From assembly GCA_022749755.1 (NCBI GenBank), contig CM040452.1, forward strand, positions 11,612,350 through 11,676,349: a stretch of DNA of 64,000 nt. Direction: 5' to 3'. Each line of letters begins with the position of its first letter. The first letter of the stretch is position 1. Shown here in pieces: positions 1-12,026 of this stretch. The notes beneath the pieces were generated by a model. That model was not told the origin of the DNA, made no database searches, and saw nothing but the letters and a program-made list of their open reading frames with translations. The position numbers and the translations under genes were made by a program. The stretch comes from Azadirachta indica (taxonomy: Eukaryota; Streptophyta; Magnoliopsida; Sapindales; Meliaceae).

Positions 1-277
1 CTAATTTAACTATGACCTAAAGGGAAATATTGTTCTGACCAAGTTTTCACCCAACAGTTACATTATTAATAAAACGAAAATCTTTAACTATTTCCATAAC
101 TATACAATGAAGCACATTTATTGACTTGATAAACAATTATAATTCTTCATTTACTTTCCATTAATGCTTGCTTAGGTTGAGTTTCATCAAACTGATCTCA
201 TTATGATAATTGATTTGACTAGAATCCATTTGAACATAAAGTTGACTTTTTCTTGGGTTTAGGTCACTTTCCAAACA
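1..277 (-). repeat. 3' LTR of the Tat element (inner end only)
   Basis: This stretch matches 21,442-21,710 with scattered substitutions and small indels, including shared blocks such as acccaacagt and gttgactttttctt. It ends near 275-277 in ...aaca, as the right LTR does at 21,710. If the full LTR is 944 bp, roughly 670 bp lie left of the window. Confidence 0.8.
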
Positions 278-292
278 CTAAGTCCCTCAATT
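278..292 (-). other. polypurine tract of the Tat element
   Basis: On the minus strand the bases just before the 3' LTR read gagggacttag, a short purine-rich run where plus-strand DNA synthesis of an LTR element is primed. Position and composition fit; the run is short and contains a pyrimidine interruption. Confidence 0.5.
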
Positions 293-1522
293 TTCAGTGA
301 AATTGGCACATTTGTTGGAACTTAAGAATGATTCACTAGCTTGAACCTTTCAATTTTGAATTACCTAAATCCCAACGCAATCTTTTTTGAACTGTAAAAT
401 CCGAACACAATGTCCTTTTACACTTGAATTGTTTTTTGCTTTAGACCAAACAATGTCAAACTGTGCAGGAGGTCATGTCAAATTGATCATAACGTCAAAC
501 TGAACATAACTAACAATCCTCAACTAACCAAACACTATGCCTGCTAATTTTCAATGTGGGTTGAGTTTCATTGAAAACTACAAGCTGAACAAATTGGCGA
601 CCTTTAAGGTTTTAGTGAAAAGTTAGTAGCGCAAAATGTGACCGCTCAATGTTTTGAATTTTGCATCATTAATTAATGTGCATAAATTTTGTAATGGTGA
701 CTGTGGTTAAACTCTACCCTAACATATGACATGTCCATTTGCTATTGATCCACTATGTCTTCTGCTAACACGCAAGATGGCCACATCAGCAAAAGATTTT
801 GTGGCACTATCATGGCCGTCAGTCTTCTTTACAAAGAAAGAACTAAAAAAAGGTAAAAAAAATTGGTATAAAATCTTTAGTTTTGCCTTCTTCTTCATTT
901 TAGCTCCTCGTAAACTCTGCAAAATTTAATTTGCAAACTCTTTAAAAGCTTTTCTTGCTCCCAGCAATCAACAAATTTCATTGTACATTTGATGCTCGTT
1001 TTCGATTAGCAACTACCATTTTTAATCCAATAAGTTTTTTCTCCTCTCAAATTACATTGCTGTGGTTGCTGTTTGCGATGTTATCGTGGTAAAAAATGTT
1101 TGGTTTTGTAATTGTAGAAACTGCCTTGACACTTGCATTTGTAATTCTGTTAATGCATAGACTTACTTTCTTGCCATAGGCCATTGTAATCAACCCCTAT
1201 AAACCTGAATAATGTGTAAAAATCAAATCTTGACAAACTTTATGTTATAGGTCCTGTTCTTGTCTAAGCATGAATTTTGCCATCGCTAGTTCATTGAATA
1301 TATTCCCAAAATGTAATTATCAATTAAGAAAAGAGTAGAAAATTTTTTTTGCAATATAAACCAAGCGTGGAATGATCTAACCTAATTAAGATAGGGTTTG
1401 CACTTTTAGATGAACTTAAGTTTGATCTTGATCAGAATTGACTTATGATGAATGTGGTCTTAGGTATGTCTATGGTAAATTTTGAGTTGATTTGTCCAAT
1501 TTTGATATTGCTTAGGGTGATC
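293..1522 (+). promoter_or_regulatory. spacer before the antisense frame, with a TATA box
   Basis: No conserved coding sequence is visible. A clean TATAAAAT at 867-874 lies on the plus strand, followed by a pyrimidine-rich stretch, which is where a promoter for the antisense reading frame starting at 1,523 would be expected. A run at 1,021-1,140 with GT- and AG-rich flanks could hold a leader intron, but I cannot fix its ends. Assigning this as the promoter is inference from position alone. Confidence 0.35.
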
Positions 1523-4204
1523 ATGGGGAGAACTATGAGATTTGATGTGAAAGATGTGCCCAGTAGCCTAGGGAGCAAATTTGATACCTTCTTAACAAGC
1601 TCGTCTGAGATTGACTATGAAAGTTAAATCCAACTTTCATGTAGAACTAGAGCTAAACTCATCAAAGAATATGGAACCAACCCTTTCAAAAATGCCCAAC
1701 CTTTAGCAATATTGGATTCTAGAGCTGAAAAACCTTTAACTAGCTTAGATCTTAGATCTAATGCACTTGATTTATTTTCAAAAGAACTTAAGGTTATGGT
1801 GTTATCTGACAGCTCTTTTGACCATGTGCAGGAAAAAATGGACCACAATTGATCTGAGGTAGGAGATCAGAAGGTTCCCCAAAATCTTCAAGACTATGTG
1901 AACAGAGTTACCCAATAATCTGACCACCTCACTTCTTCAAGTCAAATCCCTGAACCTTATAACCGAGAATTAATGCCATTAAACAATGTGCTTGAAACTC
2001 CTTCACTAGAGAGTAGATAAAGTAGTGGAAATGGGAATGATGATGAGGAGGAGGATAAAGATGATTTAGAAGATGATCAAGATAAGATTAACCCTAGGAA
2101 AAATGTTGGTACTAGTAGTGACCACAATCCTGTGATCTAATACCCTTTTCCTGACTTAACCAGAGAAAACAGCCCTTTTGACATAGATAGGTTTCCCTCC
2201 TCTAGTATTGAGGTTAACTCAAAAGTTTTTAAAAGACTTTACTAGGTTCTCGAATTAGTAACCTTTGGAGTTCATGAAGCCAATGAATTTCCTAGTCCTA
2301 GGTGTAATGAAGTAGCCTTCAAAGAGGTATTTTTTTTTTCTTAGAGCTAGATTACCTCTTCAACCATATTTTGCTGCTTTGTTCTATGGCTTTGAAATTC
2401 CTCCTTATTAGTTGAATTTAAATGGTTGGAGTATTATTTCTAGATTGTATGTGACTGGAGTTATAGCCAAAAACTCTCCAACAACTAGTGGTAAGATTAA
2501 CTATTTGTTTCTTTTCAAGAAATGACCAAAAAAGTACCTTGGTTTTTATTATCTTTAAACTCGCACAAACTCACTTAAACTTGTCATTGGCAATTCCGTA
2601 TGCAATAAGAACTGGAAAGATAGATGGTTCTATGTGAGTGAGGATTGGTGCAAATCCTCATTAGCTGAGATGAACATAAATGGTTCCATGCCTTATATAT
2701 TTAAAACTATTCTTCGTAAGTGTCATGTATAATTCACCTGTGATTTTAATCTCTTATACTAATCATAATTTTTGATCTGAACAAATGAATTGACAAACAA
2801 ATTCTAATAATGTGCAGCTATCTAGGGACCTAAACTTGACTTAGCCCGCTCATTTGCTTACAAAGATTAACACTAGGTCTGCCACATCAGTAAACCAAAA
2901 GAAACTCCTTGTTCTTGATCAACTCATCGGCTTAGGTTTGTTTGTAGTTGCCTTCACTTAAAGAGCTTGAAGCTGCTTTGAGAGTGGAAAAGAAGTTTGT
3001 TCCAAAGGTTGAACAAAAAACCACAATCACGGGCCAAAATAATTATCACTAGTATCCTTTGTAAATTTTTAGTTGTTTTCATAACTTTATACTTTTTGCT
3101 TTGCATACGCTTATAGAGAGGATGGCATTAAAGAGAGGAAAAGGCAAACTGCTAGGCTCATTAGGCTCAGTTTTGGATAAGCTAGAATTGTAACCTATCG
3201 ATGCATCAAAGACTACCCAAAATCCACCTAAGAAAGTTAACCAAAACAAGGGTGGATCTTCTAAAGCAAAAGCAACTAAAGCCAAAACTCAAGAATAAAG
3301 AACAAAGGTAGATCTCAAGAAAGATAAGAAGGATCCTTCAAAAGATAAAGGTAAGCGTAAGGCCGAATCCTTGGAGAAGATTGATGCGAGAGCTCTAAAA
3401 AAGCAAAATACAGATCAAGAAGAGGAAATTATTGAAGTGGATGGCCTCTCTTGGATGGATATTCTTAAAGAGAAAAGAGAACTCTGCGAACATTTGGTTC
3501 TATTCATAAACCAATTGGCCTCTATGTCCGCTCAGCCTTGTCTTCGAAGTTGGAGGCTACCGGTTTTGACAGTATGCTAAAAAATAAATGAATGGTTAGG
3601 CAAGGTAAACCTCACCCAAACACCTCATTAGGTTAACCAATCTTTCTTTCGCCTCGAACCTGAATAGGTGGACCATAGTCTGACTTTGCATGTAGATAGC
3701 GCAAAAGAGCATTCCATCCCAAATGCCTTAATATACAAAAATGTGGATTAACTGACCAAGGATAAAAATTTGTTGAGCTAGAAATTAAAGGACGTTGAGA
3801 ACTGAGAAAAGAGTCTTGATGCCCAGTTGAATGGGGAAAAAAGGAAATAGGCTAGTGATCATAATGCACTTGAAGACAAGGTTGCTGATCTCAAAGCTCA
3901 AGTTTCTTGTCTAGGAACTTAGGTTGCAAATTTGGTGCACTCAAACAAAGACTTGGAAGATGAGCTTATTACTAAAGAAGCTTTGGTGTTGGCTTGCAAA
4001 TTCTTCCAGACAAAATATAAAGACCTTAATTTGGTTTGGTTGTTTCAGAAATTGAAAATGCCATAACCTATTTAGAAAAGAGCTAAGAATTAAAAGGAAA
4101 TAGCAACTGAAAAGACCTCCCTTGATGTCGATCCTACTAGCTTTAATCAGACCGATCTCATAAGTAAAGGTTCAACTTTCAGCACCACCTTAGCATCCCC
4201 CTAA
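1523..4204 (+). pseudogene. antisense extra reading frame of the Tat element (decayed)
   Basis: On the plus strand, opposite to gag-pol, a reading frame can be followed from an ATG at 1,523 (MGRTMRFDV) to a stop at 4,202-4,204, broken by several stops and frameshifts. An acidic stretch lies near 2,035-2,090. Next comes a block near 2,330-2,715 containing LPLQPYF-like and NWKDRWFYVS motifs. This recalls, from memory, plant proteins labelled 'putative gypsy type transposon' (transposase_28-like). A lysine-rich segment follows (3,120-3,360), then a long coiled-coil-like tail (3,780-4,110). A GTAAGT...GCAG intron is visible at 2,716-2,817. Antisense extra frames between pol and the 3' LTR are known in Tat-lineage elements; their role is unknown. 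The protein-family match is a recollection and was not searched. Confidence 0.6.
2716..2817 (+). other. probable spliceosomal intron in the antisense frame
   Basis: A perfect donor GTAAGT at 2,716-2,721 and an acceptor ending TGTGCAG at 2,817 bound 102 AT-rich bases. A branch-point-like TACTAAT lies near 2,756. Both flanking stretches continue protein-like sequence on the plus strand. A second, weaker candidate lies at about 3,051-3,114, ending CTTATAG before GAGGATGGC. An intron here only makes sense if the antisense strand is transcribed as its own mRNA. Confidence 0.5.
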
Positions 4205-6189
4205 AGAAGCATAATTTTTGATTTTTGGCATTTTGTTAAAAAATTAAACAAGTTATAATATATAATTAAAGCTCACCATTTGACCATTTTGATCAAAATT
4301 CAAAAACTATTCTTATCTTTTTACTTAACTATCTATAAAAAAGTGTAGCTAAAATCAAATCAATTTATCCTGGTTAATCAAAGGACCTCTTAAGGAAATT
4401 TCCTAAGTTATTCTTCTTCTCTTATCTCGATTGAATGAATCATGTAATATTAATTGCAAATATAAATCGCATACCAAGTTATCTTATGGCCTGAACTTTT
4501 CTTGACTCCTGATCAAAACAAAATTTGTGAATCTCAAAGAAGATCAATATATAGGTCTTATTTCACAGTTTGTTAAATAAAACAAAATTTATTGATTTGT
4601 TAAATATTATTGTGTGGCCTGATTATGGTCAAGTGTTTTTACAACAATTTTTATACGATATGATGACAGAAGTAAGACAATTGTCGTGTGATCCGAATTA
4701 CGTTCAAATCTTTTTAACAATAAATTTGTAAATCATTAAGGTAAATACTTCTTCTGCATTTTCTCAATCCATGGCTTTTTGATTGCTCTTCTACTTGGGT
4801 ATTGCAATTTGTATATGATGAATGTTTAAAAGTGTAAGTTTATCAAGAGAAATATTATGATTTATACTTAATAATGTCCTTCTATTCCCCAATAATGAAG
4901 CATATTCCTTTATATTGAATTGTAAAACATGAATTGAACTAAATAATTGGTTTTGTACAGGTTTCGTATAATGAGCGTATTTATCAATCCAAATCATCAA
5001 TTGATACGATTCTTGGGCTGGATGAACACAAACTCATCATTTCACAACTTTGTGAGCCAAATATTAGACCAGTTCGAGTAATTAATGGGATGAAATTGGG
5101 CTTCAACAGAACTCAAGTGCATCTTTAAACCAGCCCAACATGCTTCTGTATTTGGGCCGTATCTCCCTAAATACGTAACAAAAAATTATATAGTTGGGTG
5201 ATCTAAAAAGCTGAAAAAGGGATCTAAATCATTTATGTTTTGCACTTTCTCAAATTTCAACTGGTCGGTTACCAAAAAGAGCTATCATTCTAGAAGAGCG
5301 GTGGAGAAATGCGACTTGAAAATCTCTGCCTATTTTCAACACAACTTACGGTCTAAAATAGCAATAAGGGTGAGATATGGACCATTAGAAAGATGAGTTA
5401 TTAACCTATAACTTTGAAGAAGGATGTTTTACGAAATTCGGTGGTTTTCATGGTCAAAGATTTGTTGGAAGTTGATAGAGTGTGATTAATTGGAAATTGA
5501 CAAAATTATGTTCACACATGTGAAATGTCTTTTATTTTACCTATATATAAAAAGCTGTGGAAGTGAGGAGGAGATCAGTTTGTTTCCATTTCTATTTTCT
5601 TTTTGTAATTTGAACTTCAATTAAATGATGTATTTCTAATTTTGTAATTAGGGTTAAAGGTGAACTTTTGATGATTTTATAGTTTTGTTCTTTGATCCTT
5701 TGTTTTGTTCTTCATTGTCAATCTTTTTATTGATTGAGTATTATATTTTGCAAGTGATTTTGAATTGTTAGAAACCTTGATTCATTGTTAACAAATGGTA
5801 CATTGAATATTTGGATGTTTTCTACATATCAAGAGTAAGGCAACTTATAGTTTTTCACCATTAACTAAAAGGTAAGTCTTTTGATTTCTTTGTGTTTAAA
5901 TGTTTTTTTTTCATCATCCAATTAAGATCACTTCTTTTGATTCTTAATTGTATTTTTTTTTTAAAAAAAGGATCAAGAATAAGTTCTATACAAATTAGTA
6001 AAATGGATCCCTAATGCCCTAATATATAATAATATTGAATTTAAATTTGACAATAAGCAAATTCATTCCATTTCTTATAATATTTGAATATTTGGATTTG
6101 TAATATTTAGACCTTTGGACTTGTGGACCTTATATAATGTATTCCTTATGGACCGACACTCGGACTTCTGAACTTTATTACTTGAGACA
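4205..6189. other. non-coding spacer of the Tat element
   Basis: No reading frame of substance is present on either strand. The stretch 5,000-5,480 is less AT-rich than its surroundings. A TATA-box-like ctatatataaaaagc occurs at about 5,541-5,555, followed by a T-rich stretch. It may be regulatory sequence of the element or a separate small insertion; neither can be shown here. Confidence 0.35.
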
Positions 6190-7200
6190 ACCTATACTTG
6201 GGAGTTACAACCTTTAAGTTGTAGTAGTATACACTCTTGGTTTAACAACTTTGATAATCTTGTATGGGTTTTCCCAATTTGCTTCGAAAGTTCCTTCACC
6301 AGTTACTTTAGTATTCTACGTGACTTATTGTAGCACCAAGTCTACTTCTTGAAAAAGTTCTCGAGCGAACTTTCTTGTTGTAATACTTTGCCACCCGTTA
6401 TTGATAAGCGGCCATTTTGACAAGCACTTTATCCCGCTTCTCATCGAGCAAAATCAATCCCAATCTCATTAGCTTTTTATTTTCCAATTCATTGAAATGC
6501 TTCACTTAAAAGGAGGTGCTCTAATTTTAACTGGTATAACAGTTTCAAAACCAAAAGCCAATGAATATAGCGTCTCTTCAGTTATAGTTTTCACTATTGT
6601 TTTGTAAGCCTAGAGAACTTAAGGCAACTCATCAAGTCATCCTCTATTTCTCATCATCAAGACGTTTCTTCACGCTTTTTTGATGGTTTTATTCACTGCC
6701 TCAACTTGCCCATTTGCTTTACGATGAGCAAGAGAGACAAATATGAGGTCGATGCTCAGATTAGCATAGAATTCGTTGAAGTTTGCATTGTCAAACTGTT
6801 TTTCATTATATATAATTAATATGCAAAGAATTTCAAATCGATTAATTAAATTCCTTTCTACAAACGTAGTGATTTACTTCTCCGTAATTGTAGCCAGTGC
6901 CTTCGCCTCTGCTTACTTTATGAAATAATCGATTCCAACTATTGCATATTGGTAAGCTGTTCAAGTGGTCGTCTTGGAATATCGGTAAAAAATTGGCTCT
7001 TTGAATAAGATTGCACTATCTTTGTTGCATCTTGATGTAACGTTGGCCATAATATCCTTGTCGCAAGATTTGGTACGCTAATAATTTGGCTCTTCTATGG
7101 TCATCGTAGCTGCCCATGTGAACTTTTTGAGCATATAATCCGCCTCTTTGTCATCAACGCATCATAAATAAGGTAATCTAAATCCTCGCTTATACAGTAG
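6190..7200 (-). pseudogene. integrase region of the Tat element
   Basis: The minus strand gives integrase-like fragments. One segment is near 6,700-6,950, with HRKANGQVEAVNKTIKKA-like sequence that fits the conserved glutamate segment of retroviral-type integrases. The C-terminal end is near 6,290-6,190 (GTFEANWENPYKI), the usual GxFxxNWEGPY end of Tat/Athila pol. The enzyme would insert the cDNA into the host genome. Multiple stops and frameshifts break it. It is the last part of pol; the antisense frame and spacer follow. Confidence 0.65.
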
Positions 7201-7344
7201 TCCATCGATTACTGTATAAGGTGAAGATCTATTCTTAACTTTTGTTGTTTCTTTTTTTTTTTGGCAATTTGCCATCCAAAATATACTCCTTGATTGGATC
7301 AATCTAAGTTAAGACCTATTGCCTTATGCTGATCTGAACATGCT

Positions 7345-7720
7345 TTATCGCCAACTATTCAACACTCTTCCGGTATAACACTTCCACAGGAATCGTTGTT
7401 GGAAACTTTCCCTATAAAGTTGAAGCAAATTTTGCCAAGGCATTTGCCTTCGCTCCATAACTCTGTTTAGATAAGCATGTATGTTCCCTCTTTTTACTTG
7501 AAACTGGCCACAAACTTGATTCACTACAAATTGGGAATCTATCCGTACTTTAAGGTAATCCTCTCTCACAGGAAGTGCTAGACTAAGTTCAGCCAATAAA
7601 GATTTATACTCTGCCTCATTATTTGTCACTTTAAAATTAAAACATAGAACATAAGTTGACTCCACATTCCATGGTCCAATCAAAATAATACAGCTCTACC
7701 TTTTTGAACATTTGACACTC
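7345..7720 (-). pseudogene. second (archaeal-type) RNase H of the Tat element
   Basis: The minus-strand frame at 7,345-7,683 reads FKVTNNEAEYKSLLAEL, then RIDSQFVVNQVCGQF. This is the NNEAEY...DSQLVVNQV signature of the additional RNase H found in Tat-lineage gypsy elements. The catalytic Glu (NEAEY) and Asp (IDSQ) positions are kept. Its position between the first RNase H and the integrase is what separates Tat from other gypsy lineages. The upstream part with the first catalytic Asp is outside the open frame, and the C-terminal end has diverged. Confidence 0.75.
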
Positions 7721-7949
7721 CATTTGTGTATAAACGCTAGAACTGAGCCTTTTCCTGTTCTTCCATTGATGTTTGTTCAATTACGGCCTTTAGAGATTGA
7801 ACCTGATTATCCACTAGCCTTTGAGGGGAAGTTGTCGTTTCATTCTGAAAAGGTAATATTTCCATTTTCGTATTCTCAAGCTTCTGAGTTATCATCAATT
7901 TAGTTATTTATCGTACCATCATTCCTTCCGTAACAAATCTCCCCACGAT

Positions 7950-9110
7950 GAAATCAGCTAAGGCTTCAGCCTTAATAACTTTGCAAGGTTGATACTTTAT
8001 GTCAAACTTATTGAGCTCAATCGACCACTTTACCAATCTTTATGAAGGTCTGGTCTGTGCAATATTTGTTGCAGAGGTTGATTAGTAAGGATATCTATAG
8101 AATGAGCTTGGAAATACGAGCGTAACTTTTGTGTTACGATAATTAGTGCAAGGGCTAATTTCTCCAGAGGCAAATATCCAGTCTCCACATCTAACAATGA
8201 CTTGCTAGTGTAGTATATTGTTCGATGAATTCTTTCATCTTCTTTCACCAATATTGATATAAGGTATCTCCCAACAAGGGGCTTACCATAGGAGGTGGAT
8301 CTGCTAAGTAAGCCTTCAACTCCTATAAACTTGCCTTACATTCTTCTATCCACTTCATATCGTTTCCTTTTTTCATAACTTAAAAAAATTGGAAAGATTT
8401 ATTAGTAGCTTTTGAAATAAATTTGTTTAATACAATTAACCTCTTTATCAAACCTTGCAACTCTTTAAGTGTTGTTGAGGATTTCATGTTAAAAGAAGTT
8501 TGAATTTTCTAGGGATTTTCCTCTATTCCATGCTCACTTACCATGAGTCTTAGAAATTTTCCAAATCTGATTCCAAATACACATTTTTCAAGATTCAGCT
8601 TCATTTTGAACTTTTTGAGCAAAGAAAAAGTTTCTCCCAAGTGCTGAACATAGTCTTCATCTCTAAGTGACTTAGTGATCATATCATCTACGTACACTTC
8701 TATTGTCTTGCTTATTAAAGGCTTAAAAACCTTGTTTACCAGCCTTTGAAATGTAGCTCTACCATTCTTTAAACCAAAGGATATCACTTTGTAATAGTAT
8801 AACCCTTAATTAGTCAGAAATGCTGTCTTCTCTTAGTCATCCTTGTGTATCTTGATTTGATTGTACCCCGAAAACGCATCTAGGAAACTTAACAACTTAT
8901 GCCTAGCTATTGCATCTATTAACTGATTTATTTATGGAAGCAGAACATTATCCTTTGGGTATGCTTGTTCATATCAGTGAAGTCAACACACATCCTCCAC
9001 TTTCCGTTCGCTTGTTTGATCATCACCACTGGCTACCCAATCTAGATAATATTCTTCTCTAATAAATCCTACTTTGATCAGCTTATCAACTTCTACTTTG
9101 ATCACTGCTC
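7950..9110 (-). pseudogene. reverse transcriptase and first RNase H of the Tat element
   Basis: The frame at 8,509-8,787 carries the RT core: FGLKNGRATFQRLVNKVF, then VYVDDMITKS with the YVDD catalytic pair, then LEKCVFG. The frame at 8,030-8,251 carries the RNase H start (IYYTSKSLLDVETGYLPLEKL...LTNQPLQQIL). RT copies the RNA to cDNA and RNase H removes the RNA. Stops separate the pieces; upstream RT motifs can be followed back to about 9,110 in broken frames. The domain order to the second RNase H at 7,345 is conserved. Confidence 0.75.
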
Positions 9111-9674
9111 TTATCTTTTAATTGAAAACCCTTCATTTCTGTGAAATCACTTTTAGATCAATTCCTGACATATCTTTAAGAGAAAAAGCATACACATCCG
9201 CATGCTCCCTCTAGAAATTGACAAGTTTTCTATTTTCACATTCAGATAGTTGAGAGCTAATTTTTGCTACGTGTTAAAGCTTCATTAGATCAAAAGACAC
9301 TGACTCTAATTTTTCTATCAATTCAACTGTTGGCCTCATTCCTTCTTGCCCAGTTTTCTCCTGTAGCTTTTCCATCACCTTTTGTTGTTTAACATCTTTT
9401 TTGTTTACTTCTCCTATATGTTACGTTGTTATGCAATAGGACCTTTTAGATGAAAATGTAAAACAAGTTCTAGCTTCCCTCTGATCACCTTGCACTAACC
9501 TGATTCCTTCTTCTGTTTTAAACTTCAACTTTGAATAATGAATGCTCTCTACTACTCTCGTTTTTCACAAAAAGGTCTTCTTAGAATAATCGAATATGCC
9601 ATTTTTAAGTTCATAACCTAAAACTCTATCATCGTAGTTTTCTGATATAATTTATCCTCCATGGTTAATAACAA

Positions 9675-10192
9675 CTAAACTGAACCTAAGGGGAGAATGT
9701 ATGACTCTACAAAACTGTATAGTAATGTTTCTATTAAACCCATCTTCAAATTCTTGATTTTTAATGAATCTAAAGTCTCTTTAAAGATGATGTCAGCTAA
9801 ACTTCCAATGTCTATCAAAGATTTGCTAACCTTTGATGATCTAATTTGTAAAGTCATCACCAAAGCATCATTATGAAGATAATTGACCCCCACTTCATCT
9901 TCATCTGTAAACATAGTTGGAATTGTCGCCAGTCTTAGCTTTTTCTTAACTCTTACGTTCATTACATACTGACCCTCGGAGGAGTTAGGCAAAGAATACT
10001 TTGAGTAATTCTTTCTTGTCTTGTTTGAGGTTCTTGCTAATGTTGGTCCTCCTGAGATCACCATACTTCTATGAACTGAATCTTTTGATTCTGATCTTCT
10101 GTGATCGGAATCTTCTTCTTTTTCTTGTGTTCTCGGCCTATATTGATCCAAGTAATTGTTTTGCACTAGAATTTCCACTTCCTGCTTAGGTC
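9675..10192 (-). pseudogene. gag C-terminus and aspartic protease of the Tat element
   Basis: An open minus-strand stretch of 167 codons begins with EILVQNNYLDQYRPR, which fits the gag tail (EIE-LIQ-GKL-QY type). It runs through a charged linker into the protease, where SLIDIGSLADIIF replaces the usual LIDTGSSADI. The catalytic Thr of DTG is thus Ile, so the protease is probably inactive. Sequence upstream of 10,188 is cut off by the insertion of element A; the host reading resumes at 19,030. Confidence 0.7.
10188..10192. repeat. target-site duplication, left copy (AGGTC)
   Basis: AGGTC stands directly before the left LTR of element A and is repeated exactly at 19,025-19,029 directly after its right LTR. 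A 5-bp duplication is what Ty3/gypsy integrases produce. Confidence 0.9.
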
Positions 10193-11882
10193 TATAACAC
10201 TCAGATTTTTTTTATCAATGCATATATACAGAAATTAGGAAAAAATAATAATAAAAATAAGAATGTTCATTTGGAATAGCTTATTTGATTATGGATGGAT
10301 AAGTTTATATTTTACAATGAAAGAATTATTGGTAATAAGATTTTATTGCCAATAAAAAGGTAAAAAATATAGAGTTCAAGGATTTGAATGGAATTAAAAG
10401 TCAAAATATTTCTTTTCAATTCACATAATCGGTTGGAAAAAAAAAAGAAATGAATGAAAGGACAAGAAGGCATGTGGCAATGTGTTGGCCCAATAAAATA
10501 AACCAAGTGTTCAATGGTGAAGGAATAGTGAGGTGGTGGGTGTTTTGTATAAATCTAAGCCTTACTTTTGCTTACTACAAAAGGAAAATTAAAAGCCAAA
10601 GTTTTGGGCTCGAAAGAAGAGGAGAAAGAAAGAAAGAAGGATCGGTTTGAATTTATATTTTTAGATGATTGATTTTGATTTTAAAATTAGTAAATCATAT
10701 ATAATTTAGTTTTAGCAATTTAAATTTTTAGTGTATAAAAATATGTTTAAATACATATATATATTTATTTTTTTAGAAGATTAAGTTTGGATCATTATTT
10801 ATTATTATTTGTTAATTAATATTAAGAGGTGATTGGAAGAAGGAGGAGAAATTAACAAAAACGTAGAATTATAACACGTTTAGCAAGTAGGTATTTATAT
10901 GCATTTGGTAGATTTTAGTTTTAAAACTGAAAAGTAGGGTGATTTATTACTTGTAATGTTTTGATAAATGTGTATGAATTTTTGAGTCATCACATGTAGA
11001 CTAATTAATTTTTTTTCAAATGAGATTTAAATAATTATTTTCATATGAATGTTAAGTTTACAAATACAGTAAAAAAATTATATCGACACGTGTTATATTT
11101 TTATAAATGTATGATTTGTGTGGAAATGTTGTGAAATAATTTAATTAATGATAATATGATGGCCATAGTTGTTGTGATATGACATCAGTGTTTGGAGCGA
11201 TGGTTCTTAGGAATAATACTCCTAAAGATCATTTCTGTTAGAGCGACGTCCTTGAAAATAATGCTTCTAAAGATAGTTTTTGATGGGACGACGATCTTTG
11301 GAAACAATGCTCCAAAAGTACCTGTAGTCAGTTTTTGGGGCGGTAGTCCTTCAGAATAATGCCTGTGATTTATGAAAATTATTTTTTTTTAATAAAGGAA
11401 TTAATGTGTTTTATGTTGTTTATATGAGTATTGAAATTAAAATTATAACTTGATATTTTACTACATTTACTGTTGGAAATTAAAAAGTGCTATTATGTTC
11501 AAATTTATTTATTGTAAATTTTAAAATTGCCTTTGTGTATAAATGTCTACTGGGCATTAACTCATTCCTATTTTTTAGTGATATAGGAGATTTTTATAAG
11601 TAGATAACAAAGGGGTACTTCAGGACAAAGATTTTACTACTTTTGAAAGTATATGTAATTGTAGGTGCAGTAGTTTGTAATGTATAGTTTTGTTGTAAAT
11701 TCTATGTTTGTACCTGAAATTTTAGAAATCATGGAATTGGCTGTATTTTGTTAAGTAATGATTGGTATTAAATTTTTATTGGAAATGTTTAGATTCAAAA
11801 TTTAAAGTTTATAAGATTACATATTTGACGTATACTGCATTAGAAATTTTATTAAAATTTCTTAGAAATTAGGGATGATACA
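10193..11882 (+). repeat. 5' LTR of element A
   Basis: The LTR starts TATAACAC (TGTAATAC in the other copy, so the first TG has mutated) and ends GATGATACA at 11,882, just before the primer site. It holds a set of imperfect tandem repeats at about 11,191-11,363. Confidence 0.85.
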
Positions 11883-11883
11883 A

Positions 11884-11905
11884 AAGTTAGTATCAAAGTT
11901 TAGAG
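11884..11905 (+). other. primer binding site of element A
   Basis: AGTATCAAAG follows the 5' LTR directly. The matching site in element B reads TGGTATCAGAG, which complements the 3' end of plant initiator tRNA-Met; the copy here has two changes. Confidence 0.7.
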
Positions 11906-12026
11906 TTAGGATTTTATAGATATCTTTTATGATAGTGGGAAAGTTTTGGAGACATTTTATCTTATTGTTACTTGCACTTTGTTATTCTATATGAATTTTT
12001 AATTTTAATATATTTGCTCTTATAGT

